Assembly: GCF_031877795.1 (NCBI RefSeq)
Contig: NC_133937.1
Coordinates: 18,193,501-18,257,500 of the forward strand
Reading direction: 5' to 3'
Origin: Strix aluco
Lineage: Eukaryota > Chordata > Aves > Strigiformes > Strigidae
DNA: 64,000 nt
In this document: positions 12,416 through 23,700 of the stretch, piece after piece
Layout: each line of letters begins with the position of its first letter
How positions within the stretch are numbered: position 1 is the stretch's first letter
Notes under the pieces: model-generated
Seen by the model: the letters and a program-made list of their open reading frames with translations, nothing else
Database searches by the model: none
What the model was told of the DNA's origin: nothing
Position numbers and translations under genes: made by a program

Positions 12416-13576
12416 GGCATCAGTAGCAGACTGTGAGCACACTTACCTGTTTTGGCACACTCTCTCCCCACATACATGCTGAAAAAAAATCATTTTAATA
12501 CCCTGCTCTTCTCTTAATGTCTAGGTAAGAAAAATACAACTTTCCCAACTCTTACATAAAACTATTTCAAGTTTATGTCATGTTACAGCTTTTCTGATTG
12601 ACTTATACCAAGAGATAGTGATAAACTTTGTGGATACTTCAATGCTACTCTGTTTCCACTGACTGGTGGTTTGCAAGGCAGTTCAGTGCACTCTAGCACT
12701 GTGTAGGAATATCCAAGCCAGCGCTAAATAAGCTGGGAAAGTAAAAGCCTGTATTCTGCCCCAAAATACAACAGTGCTAGGCTTGATAAAAACCAAACAC
12801 ACACACAATTAAAAAACAGTTTAGGTTCAACAGCTCCCCAGGAGGCTATTTCTGAATGGGTTGTGAGAGAAGGAAAATACATATCCCAAATAAATATTAA
12901 TGACAGCAAACAAAACTAGACAGAAACTAGACACTTTTCAGCTAACCCCAGGTGTACCTGTTGTTAGGCACGGCACATTGCTTCATCAGATGACAACTCC
13001 AACTCAGCTTGTTCACAGGCTGTAAAGACACTGATGTCCAAAGGCAAATACTGGTCTGCTAACTCATGCTCCCGGAAAGTGCTTCCAAAGGAAAATTTTC
13101 ACAGGCAAGAAAGATAGTTGTAGGTGACTGTGTCCAGAGAGGGAGGAGGTGAGCCAGCCTTCTCAGCAGTTGGCAGACCTGTTCTACACAGAAAACAGGT
13201 ATCTGCACCACGAGATGTGTTCCCATGAATGAGGCTTGCAATGACTAAAACCTTTATTTTATCCATTCCGTAAGAGCAAAAATCACACTATTCCTTCCAA
13301 CAAACCAAATATCCAAAAGTACAGACCTAATCTTGGCACGTTTCCTACCAACTACATTAACACTAAGATTTTACCCCTGAAGACTCAGCAATTAGGTTAA
13401 GTTCTAGAAATGCTGCTGTCCCAGGTACAGGATAAGAGTGCATACAGACAAGGGGTAAAGTTGCTACATAGCCACCTGAGGCCAGTTATGTCCTCAGGAA
13501 AGGGGAGAGGGGGAAAAAAGGCCTTTTCACTCACCTTTATCTTCTCACACCCTCTCCCTTACACTTTCTGATATAT

Positions 13577-13614
13577 GCACACACACACCACACCGCCCCG
13601 TGTGTATATGTGTG

Positions 13615-13666
<52 letters not shown>
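13577..13666. repeat. Compound TG / TA / CA microsatellite
   Basis: A short CA stretch (13577-13593) precedes a TG-rich arm (about 13600-13620). A pure TA tract (about 13619-13648) and a CA arm (13647-13666) follow. The TG and CA arms are complementary around the TA centre, so the locus can pair with itself. Confidence 0.9.
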
Positions 13667-16600
13667 GAGGGAATCTCCATCTTTCAAGGATCTGCTTCTA
13701 AGTATCCTAACACTGGAACACCATCTGCTCTTATCTGCATGTACTGATCCTTAGAACAACAAAATGTACATCTAGGCACCATGCCTGATTGTTTAGCTGA
13801 AGTACCCACAAAACATCAAGTGCAGACAGCAGGTTAACTCAGAGTGCAAGGCTGCCCATAGCACACTTGCCCTAATTAGGACAATTAAGCAGTTCAATCT
13901 TCAACAGTAGCAGGACAGTGAACACTGGCCTACAGGTATCTTGCAGTAAAGACATCAGCCCCTTCTCAGCTGGTTTCATCTGTACCTGTACAAATTTGAC
14001 TTCTCCAACTCCCCACTGAAGTGAGCTGTTATTTCTAGAGACACAACTGAAAGGGAAAGTGTATTTCCTATGGTCACAAGAGGAAACAAATCTGGCAAGT
14101 GAAAGCAAGACATTGTGAACAGAGGACACAGGAAGCAGCACAGTCTAAAGACCTCATTCATCTGACCTTCAAGGAATGAACAATGAATTAGACTTCACCA
14201 AACATGACAGTAACCCACTGCAAGGTTGCCCATCCCAGAATATCATCTGTCTTCATGCAAGTGGGGGCGAGGCCCTATCCAGACAAATACCTGTAGCTAT
14301 TAGTACCGACTAAACTCAGCATTTACTGCCCAGCCTGGGAAGAGGTGGTAGCCACCACAGAAAACAGCTTCGCAGCTATCTAAAACCATTTCTACCCTGA
14401 AGAGCTCTAAAGCATCCAGCTGCTGTGGCAGCTGGCCTTCATTGCAGCCACTTCATATTGCTGGTAAGGCCAAGGACCTAGAGAACATTTACTCTAAGTG
14501 AAAAAACACATGGGTTAACTGAAAGTCAAAGGAAATTTGACTTGGCTGTGACCTCTGCTCTTTTACAGGTCTTCTGCTGAAAAGTCTACAGAATTTCTGA
14601 GCACAAGTATTTTCCCCACTCCTGGAGTAGTGACCAAACTAACAAGACTGCGCTGGGTAATGTTTTCTGCTCTAATAAACAGATCAATGTTTCCTGGGCC
14701 ACCAGAGCTCATCTCATCTCTTATGAAGGAATAATACCTGAAGAACCTCCCAGCCACATGGCAAGAAAAACCATCACCATCTCCCTTCTCACTTTCTCCT
14801 GTCCTTGCTCAGATATATTTCCATGGGATACAGCTCAGGAATAACAACAGATTAACAGATGCAGAGATGCAGGACTAAAAGTGTGTTCTGGAAGGCCTGA
14901 ATACATGAGTGTGTGCAGCACCTCCACACAGCTCCCATCTCCGTCTGCTCAGTCTGAGGAATTTTTTCAGCGAAAAGACTGGACACTTCTGAAACTACCA
15001 ACCTGTGCCTCATACCACTGAGCTGCTTGTTCAGTCAATGTCAGGCTGAGGTGAGATTCCCTGGCTCTTCCTCTGTTTGGGCTCTGCAGCTACTGGAGGA
15101 CAACTGCGACAGGGTCTGTCATACGGAAGCAGTGCAATCTGTATGAGGACTAGAATTAGTAAAATAACCAACAAGAAAAAGTTTTGAGCACAGTGAAAGA
15201 TAACAGGTATTGTGATTTCTTTTCTCTTACGGTCTTTATGCAGACTACACAGAATGAAAGCAAGTACACTTCCAGATAAAGTCCATTCTAACCTCATGGT
15301 AAGCAGCTCCACTGTATTTTCCCAAAACAAGGATACTGGTGACAGTGCTCTCATGCTCTGCGTGTTTTTTAATTACAGTAGTCTGAGAACTTGCCTGCTC
15401 AGGGTCTAAGTGTAGTCTTCTAATAGATATCACAGATAAGGCTCTGCCATTTCATTTCCCTATTCAGTCCAAATCCTCAGTGCAATAACAGTCACTTCTG
15501 CTCCTGGTATTTAACACATTCAGATCTTTTGCCCATTTCCTTTCTGCTTCTTTCCTTCTAGAAGATGCTCCCTCCTCTTCCCATAATTTTCTCCTATAAG
15601 CAGTAGAAAGGAAAAGATTAGACTTTATTAGAAAACTCATTTTTCACCAAACTCCCTTCCCAGTTCTGAACTGCAAGAAACAGAGAGCACAGAAAGGGCT
15701 CCAGGAACCCAAACCTTCCAGACATCAGGCTATGCTCTCCAGTCAAATTCAGGAGTTTTGCCCAACAGCCAGCTCATAATCAACATGGAACTTAGTTTAA
15801 AAGCCACAAAACTTCACATATTCTTCCGAACATCAGTATTTATAATTAGCATGTAACTAAACAGTTTATGGAAGAATACAAGGGGCTGTAAGGAGATATT
15901 TAAATAGTTACTGTTGCACAATCAGAAGTGGAGGAACCTGTCACACACTCTGGCCTGTACAGTACACAAAGGCAAAGTAAAGGAGCCTGTTCATCTGTTT
16001 TGGCCTATGCCTATGAGTTAGTTTATTTTTTAAGAGTATCACTGAAAGTAACAGGCACCTACTTCTAGCTTGCAGAAACTAAGTTCCCCACTGTCATTGG
16101 CTAAAGCCAAGTAAGACGCAAAATGCATTACTACAGAGAAATTGGATTCTTAACATCCATCAATCATCTGACTTCCAGTTTTAAAGGCCCTGAAATTTAT
16201 GTGCTTGTATGCTTACAAATGGCAGTGGCCTTTTACACTTCCTTGGCATAGAAAGAAAAGCTTTCTAAAATTAATTTTCTGCAATGCTGTCCCTATTGGA
16301 TATCTTGCATAGTCCACTAACCATCTCTCTAAACACAAGGGAGCAGACCACTAGCTTTCTTTAACAATTATACCAAGGGTGAGCAGCTACTGTTTTGCAG
16401 GATACTTTGGAAGTACAAAGCTCTGCATTACCACATGATAGCACTGGTGTCAAGACCAGAAAAGGAACCTGGTAGCTGGCAGAAGCATAGGCAGAACACC
16501 CCAGGCTTACCACCACTCCCCTGACACCCATCAACGTCCCAGCCCATGCGTACCTCAGCCTCTGCAAAGGCATGTCATTCTCAGAGCAGTACCAGGCAAG

Positions 16601-17185
16601 AAACCTTTGGCTCAACAGCTTGTGTAAAAGTTCTGGCCACCTGCCTTGTGCTGGACCCCTTTTCCCCAAGGCAGGACAGCCAGCTACCCGGGCTCACAGG
16701 AGCTCCCACTGACACACAGCTGGCCAGCTCCATCAGACTGTCAACATTATAGCAGAGAGAAGAGAGTCAGTCTAAGAAAACGAGAGTTTAATCAGGAAAT
16801 GAGAAGAGACAAGGGATAAGAAACTCATTACAGGAGAGTAATACCCCAGCCAAAAGAAACATGATTGTACAATTCAGAACAACCAGGATCAAAACATCCT
16901 ATGAGCCAGCAGTGCCCAGTGAGGGACACTCCTGAGAAAGAGCTCAAGCACTTCTGGCAGTCTCCAGGCAGCTCAGCGCAGTCACCGACTCTGACTGCCC
17001 AAGCTCCAGCCTCTGCCCTCAGCAGCTGCTGCAGAGAGGCCCTGGCCCTGCTACTCCAGTCTCAGCTTCTCTCAGCAGGAGGTGCTGAAAGGAATGGAGG
17101 GAGCACTGGCTGTGCACAGCAGTCCCAGCCTCTCCCGACAGGAGATGGTGTGTGGAGTAAGAGAAGCCCATACAAAAAAAAAGTT

Positions 17186-17580
17186 TACATATTTATAAAT
17201 GCCAAAATAAATATTTAAGACAGAATCCCCCACCCCTCTAACACGTGCGTAACCACACTGCAAACTGCTCGCAGGACAGCCTCCAGGGGCTCAGGGAAAA
17301 AAGCGGTGACTACACCACAGGGCAGCCAGCTCAACTTCCTTCTCATTTCCTGATGTTTCTGAAGCCTGCAGCCCACTGGGAAGGAGGAAGAAGAGCGAGC
17401 AAAGCAGAGCGCCAACACGCAACAGTGCTGGAGAGGAATGTCATGGTATAAATACATCAGATCAGTGGTTTCCAACAAGTTAAAACTAAAGTAAAAAAGA
17501 CACCAGAAGGAAGGATGGTGTAAATGGAACTACAACTACGCAGAGCAAAGGGTTGTGTGTCCATGGAGCTCCGCCTGCTG
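17186..17580 (-). other. ZSWIM8: ZSWIM8 proximal 3' UTR (candidate)
   Basis: Sequence downstream of the ZSWIM8 stop on the minus strand. It ends in an AU-rich stretch with two ATTTA motifs (within about 17191-17218) and a TATAAA variant signal at 17192-17197, followed by a T run (plus-strand A run at 17173-17182). No canonical AATAAA lies this close, so the end is uncertain. Confidence 0.4.
17192..17197 (-). terminator. ZSWIM8: Candidate variant poly(A) signal of ZSWIM8
   Basis: The minus strand reads TATAAA here, a known weaker variant of AATAAA, about 390 nt past the stop and followed by a T-rich stretch. The nearest canonical AATAAA on this strand is at 16022-16027, so a longer UTR is an alternative. 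Confidence 0.3.
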
Positions 17581-17784
17581 TCACGGTGAGAAGGTGGTCA
17601 TTTCCAGAGAGACCCTTTGCCACAGCTCCTTTGTCTGCTTGCTGCGCTTCAGGTTCTGGAGAATATCATTAAACTGCATCATGCCCATGGGAGTCAGGCA
17701 GAAGGCGCTTCTGGCGCTGCGGATGGCATTCACAAAGTCATCATAGTCAGCTGGAGTGAGATGGATCAGCCGATGATGGATGTA
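17581..17784 (-). CDS. ZSWIM8: ZSWIM8 last coding exon
   Basis: 204 bp, 67 residues plus TGA at 17581-17583, phase 0 start ([17 protein letters not shown]). It ends in the [15 protein letters not shown] tail, which matches the vertebrate ZSWIM8 C-terminus nearly residue for residue, so the stop is the native one. Confidence 0.96.
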   Translation of the reverse strand, partial: YIHHRLIHLTPADYDDFVNAIRSARSAFCLTPMGMMQFNDILQNLKRSKQTKELWQRVSLEMTTFSP

Positions 17785-20700
17785 CTGGATGGGAACAGGG
17801 AAAGAGCCTTAAGGTATTTGCTCACCACCCTCACACTTGGAGCAGGACTCAAGAGCTCCCAGGGCGATATGTCACATGATCCTGTTACCCCACGAGAGGT
17901 CCCAAGGCTCCGAGGCTCTGACAGAGGAGAGCTAGCTCAAAAGACAGCAGTGCTATATCTTACACTGTAACACAGCCAAGGAGAGCGTCCCCTCAGAACA
18001 CCAAAATACACCACACAGTATCAGCGGGTGTTCTCTCCTTCACGGGCACCAAATTGCACCACAGTACAGTGCAAAAGGGCCAGCCAACACTGCCCCACCA
18101 CCCACCACCATGTAACCCCCACACCACTCATTTGCAGGTTATACATGGGGACCCAGCATGTTCACTGGACATCTCCTTTGCTAAGGGGTATGGAAGGAAT
18201 AAGGTTTACACTAAGTTGCTACAGAATATCTCTAGGCTTAGCACTGTCACTTCCATCAGCTTCCAACTAAGGCCCCAAAATTGCAGGTCCAGCTTTTGAG
18301 AAATCTATTTCACTAATGTAGCTCAGAAAAAGAGCTTAAGTGAAGAAGCTGTCATTTCTCCAGAATATCACCTAGGTGATAGGACAGTTAAGCCAAGCTG
18401 GAGAGTGTATCTACAGAATCACCCTTCTGGTCATTTACTCAAGAGAAGTAGGTACATGTGGGCTGTCCTGTTCACACTGTTTTAGGGAACAGGCGGCTCT
18501 AGTATTCCAGCTGGCTCACTGAAACACACTTATATCAGGATTTATTGAAACCCAGATATCTCATCCATACTGGTAGCTGAACAAGCCACTTCCACTATTA
18601 GTGCCAGCACTGGCGCACCAGACAGTTGTGCCAGGGCTTCATGACGAGGGGAAGACAGGCTACAAACAAGGAAAGAAAAAAAAAAAAAAGATTGGCTAGG
18701 AAGCGAGGTGGACAGGGGGCTTGAAAACATAGCAAAGAAAAAGAAGTATAGGTACAGCTAGCATTCGGAGGAAGAAAGAGGACAGGGAACACAGAACCAC
18801 CCCATCCTTTGTGGTGAGCACAGGAGGTGAGAGGCCTTGGAAGAAGCAGTACAATAAGGTCCTTTGTATGCAGCCTCCATACAGGCAAGCGATGCCTATT
18901 CTAGTCCCTGCTGAGGGAAAGGGATGCGTCAGGCAATGGATCAGTTCAGCTACCAGTACCCAAAGCCCCTTCTCCCCTGCACACACACACACGCACAGGC
19001 AGTATCCGCAAGGCAGGCAGTGGCCTGGCAGCTTTGCCAGGCAAGAGGACAGGCCACACATTACCTGTATGTAGGCCTGCTGGCACCTCTGCACCAGCTG
19101 GTGGAAGGCTGGGGTGCGCAGGTGGTTGTGCACATGGGCAGGGTTGAGCCTCTGTAGAGCTTCCATGATGATCTCCTGTAGCACGAAAGGGCTCAGCACC
19201 CCCTTGGCTGCACCAACGCAAAACTGATGCACGTAGTTTACACCTGCACAGGAAGGAGAAGTCAGAACAACAGTGTTAAGGTAAGAGACACACCAGAAAT
19301 CAAGTACTTCCCAGCAAGAACCTGGATTTGGAGCACCTTCTTCTCAGTGTAAGGTATCCTCCAGCAGGCTCAGGGAAGATAGTCTAGCAAACTCATGGGG
19401 ACAAGAGTTCATTCTGATATATTCATCAGGTCTGATTAGAGACCAGGTACCACCTCAGTTGCTGATATTGCCAGTTCACTTAAAGGGGATGTGAAAGAAA
19501 ACTGGTGTGGCAAAGTAACTACAGAGGCAAGGATACACTGCACCTCCTCCCATTGCTTCTTGCCTGCCCATCTAGGAACCACCTGCAGCCCCAGCACTCA
19601 GGTCTTAGGGAGGCCAGAGAGATAGCCAAGCTTCCCCACTACTGCCTACAGTGGAGCTCCCCCAGCAGCAGCAGCAGAAGCCAGGCCACTAGACAGGCTG
19701 TTTGTAGAGGGTTTTTAAGTTCCTACTGCTGATGAAATAATTTAAAAAAAAAAAAAAATAAAATGATCTGACAAAAAAGATCCAAGAGCAAAGTAGAAGT
19801 AAAAACAAAAACCAAAAACCAAACAGTTGGTGGTTTCAGCACCTATTGTTATACAAAGTCTTCACAGAAGGTGTAAATATACATAAGAAAGAGGAATACC
19901 TACAAGATAGTGGAAAGGGAAAAGAAAAAAGTTGCTGTTATAGAATGGAAGAGATACAAGCTCTGAGCCCTGTCCAACCCCATGCACTTCATCCAGTGCT
20001 CAAAATTCAACAGCACAACTACAGAACCCAGAAATGGGACAACTGCCTGGATGAAAGAGCAGCAGGGATCTTCTGAAACATTCTCAGAAATGGGATCAGA
20101 TATCAGGCTCACCCAATCTTTGAAGTTTCACTCTTTGGAGAGCTTTTTCCCACCATGGTCCAAATCCCAGAAAGTGGATTTCTGCTGAAGTACTGCTCTG
20201 AGCCTTACCTAACTTCGCAGCTAACCCAAGGAGCCATTTTACATCCTCTGTGTAAGGTGGGCTGCGGGAGAAGTTGTTGGGATGGTCGTTGTGAGCTCTT
20301 CGGCCAAGCATCTCCAGAGCCAGCATCCCTGTGAGAAAGGGGCAGCCAGAGTCAAGCAGCACTTCTGCCCAGTAAGGCTTAGTCTAGCACCTCACTCACT
20401 GCAATACAACCTGATTGGCCTGTCCTTCGTCAGCAGAAAATTCCCTGGCTACAAAGAGTCCAGAGAGAAACAGAAGGCCCACCTCGGAGCCCGTCACCAC
20501 AGGAAGTATCTGCAAGAACATCTGGATCTGCTGCTCCAGGCTGGGAAATCCGCACAGCCATCACACCTCACTAGAGCTGCAAAGAGACACTCCACTAGCA
20601 TCTACAGCAGAGTCAAGCAAATAGACCCAAAGGCTGCACTACAGAAGGTGTCCTGAAAGCAATGCATTTGCTCCAAATTTTGCAACAGAGAAGCTACCCA

Positions 20701-23700
20701 AATCAACTTACTCAGCTGCAAAGACAACAGGCCAACACCGAGACTGTCAGTGTTGTCAATCTGCACACATTTCACTTATTCCATTACAGTTATTCACACA
20801 AATCTTCCCATTAAAAAAGTTTTAAAATACCAACAGGCACTATGTCTTGATCTTCCTACCTGCTTCCCCGCCCCTGCTTCTGTTATTCAGGCTATTAAAC
20901 GCCCTTCATGACTCACCGCTTACCACTGCAATGTTTCCAATGACATTTGCAGCCCTTTCTGCCTAACAAGTACTTTCTTCTCTAGCTTTCAGCAAAAAAA
21001 CCTCAAGCAACCTCTAGATAGCCTTCCTTCTATTTTCTTGCTATTTCTCTTTGTTTGCTGCCCTGTGCTAGCTTTGTTTACCTTAGAGGCTCCCTCCTCC
21101 CTCCCCAGGTATCCAATGGGTTGGACCACAACTATGTACTAGTAGCTTACTACAATCTAAGATCAGTCAGAAACCCCAAGACTGATATCCTCGTACCAAT
21201 GGCAGTTCAGGCAGAGACTCTATTTCCTCATAACCAGTATGACTGGGAAAGGAATGCTAATTACATACCCACTCTCCACAAAATAGAAGTTCTCTCCAAG
21301 TCAACCTTCAACAACCTGGCTGGAAAGGCACAGGACACATCGCTCCATGCCTCTGAAGACTCAACTGGTGGTATTAAGCTAGAAGTGTGCCCTCACCATC
21401 CATGAACAGGAGATGAACTCCATTTTTGTACATAGTCACAACCTGCACAACCACATCCTCAGAGCCCTATCCAGACTCTTTTATGTACACCTGCTGAAAG
21501 GCAAGACTCTTCCCAGCTCTAACCCACTTAGCTTTCTTTTCTACTCCAATGGCTCTCAACAGCAACTGTTCAATCTTCTACTGCTTTGTCTCCATTTTTA
21601 GCCTCCACATATGATCATGAAGTGGCTTTCCCCATGTAGCTAAGATGTCATCACCCCCAACAGGTGCAGTAGCAAATTGCCAAATAACAGTGAAAACCTG
21701 CAGCCCTGCCCTGAATCCCTCTCAAGGGGGCCATAGAAACCCACTCGGCCATCCTTACCAACTCGGTATGCGGAGTGGAGGTAGTGCAGACCCTGGGGGC
21801 TCACAGGCTGACTGTGCTGCTCATCCTCGGCAGGAAAACCCCCTGTAACAAGGGAGTTGGGCTGTGAGGACAGAGTTGTCAAGGAAGCCCCCTGAATCGC
21901 TGGGAACGTTGATCCTGCATGGACACTTCCTACTGAAGAGAGCAAAACAGCAGCATTAGGACCCACCACCAGCCTAAAAGAAGGTTTACTTGGGCCATCA
22001 TCTCCCTCACCTGACCGCCCCCTGCCAATGTAGTGGTCTGTTCCCCTAAACAGAACAAAACTGCAACCGAAAACTACAGGCTTACAACTGAAATACAATG
22101 GGCTAGGAATATCTCTGTTTCGTTTGCAAGCAGAGCCTGAAGGGAGTCAGTTACATGCTTGTCCATCTCTTTTGCAGTATTCCACGAACATGCACATTAT
22201 TCATGTTTGACTCACAAATACATGTGTTGACTCAAAGGTACTATTAACTGATATTTCTGGTCCCAATTTCTTGTCTGAGGAAACAAGCATGTGCATGTCT
22301 ACACCTGATGAGAAACTGCTGAGGAAATTAACTGAGCAGGACCAGTATCAAGTCACTCAAAGATCAAGTCCAACATTGTGAGGTTCCTCCACTTCTGCTG
22401 TAAGACAGCTATGACTCCATCCAGCTACTGCGGGGCAAGCGTGTTACTGGAGGCTAGCCTCCAATCCATCCTCGGGAAGAACCGCCATCGCACACACTGG
22501 CAGCACGTACCACGAGCAAAAACAGCAAGGAAATTTGAGAAGCTCTGCCACCTTCAGACACTAGTATGGGCAAAATCAAGGGAAATCACAGAAAAATCCA
22601 TTACACTGTACCACCTAAACTTGTACATACAGCAGTTAACACTGAGCCAGTAAGCTGTACTCTGACAAGGGACTGAAGTTTATCTAACTTTCCCTCTCAA
22701 GAAAGGTACAGAGAGGAAAAAGCAAGGTTGCCTGAGAATTCCAGAGCAGAGATGCCATCAGGTGTGTGCACATTGTTACCCTTATTTCACAGCTTCTCTG
22801 TGGTGCTACTACACCAGCTGGGGCAATGCTCCAAGTTCCGATTTCTGCTCTTCCCCTGCCACCTCCAGCATGTTTTTCAAAATGTTTACTAGTGAATAGT
22901 TGAATACCTGAGAACAATGTGCCTCCAAGGAAAGATCTGTCTAACGTCCTCAACCAACCAGACACACAGTGCCAAACAACCCACAGAGTGGGGCAAAATC
23001 CATGCTGCATTTGAAGTCTGGCCAAGGAGAATAAAAGAATGAGCTGGATTGTTGCCAGAGCTCAAGCATCATCACGTCACCACATACTCCAGAAACAGTG
23101 AAACAGTATTTTAAGGACTGAAAACAGAAGCTTATGCAAGCCATAAACAATGGCAGCTGGAAAGGGTGGGGTTGTTTTTTCCCTTCATTATTTTAAGTGC
23201 TCTAGGATGAGTTAGTAGTTCTGGAAGATTCATAACTCTTTGGAGGAGTACAGAAATGGTTTCTCACAACTAAGAGTCACAGCATCAGTCCAGGAATAAG
23301 GCTGTCAGCAAACGATGTTCTTCAGATCTTGAGGCCTTAGGACTATTCTAATTGCTTTTGTGGTGGCTTTTTAGCATCAAAATGAAAGACAAAAATAACT
23401 GAAAAGATTCTCCTGATAATCTGGATACGAAGGAGGCCAACACATCTCAAGTGTTTTCCCATGTACCAGTCTTCCAGCACCTGGTGAGTTGCAAAGCACT
23501 GATAAGCAAATGTACAAATAGACATTACCACCTCCCCAGTGAGGGTATAACAGAGCCTGTGTCAATTATGCCTGACCGGTGTAAATCCCCATAGCAATGA
23601 GAGCACATCCACAATTCAGTCAACATCTGCTGTTCCAGTGCTGCACACTACTTGATGGGTCTTCAGCACCACTCTAGCCCCAACACATGTGAGCAATTGT

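Larger units (their letters stand above)
8911..17185. other. Intergenic / possible extended UTR space between convergent genes
   Basis: No open frame here has family resemblance or flanking splice signals, so I see no supported gene. Contents: an A20 run at 12396-12415, a G-rich tract near 11055-11080, and a TG/TA/CA microsatellite near 13600-13666. Minus-strand AATAAA motifs occur at 16022-16027, 13253-13258 and 11397-11402, any of which could end a longer ZSWIM8 transcript. Confidence 0.5.
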
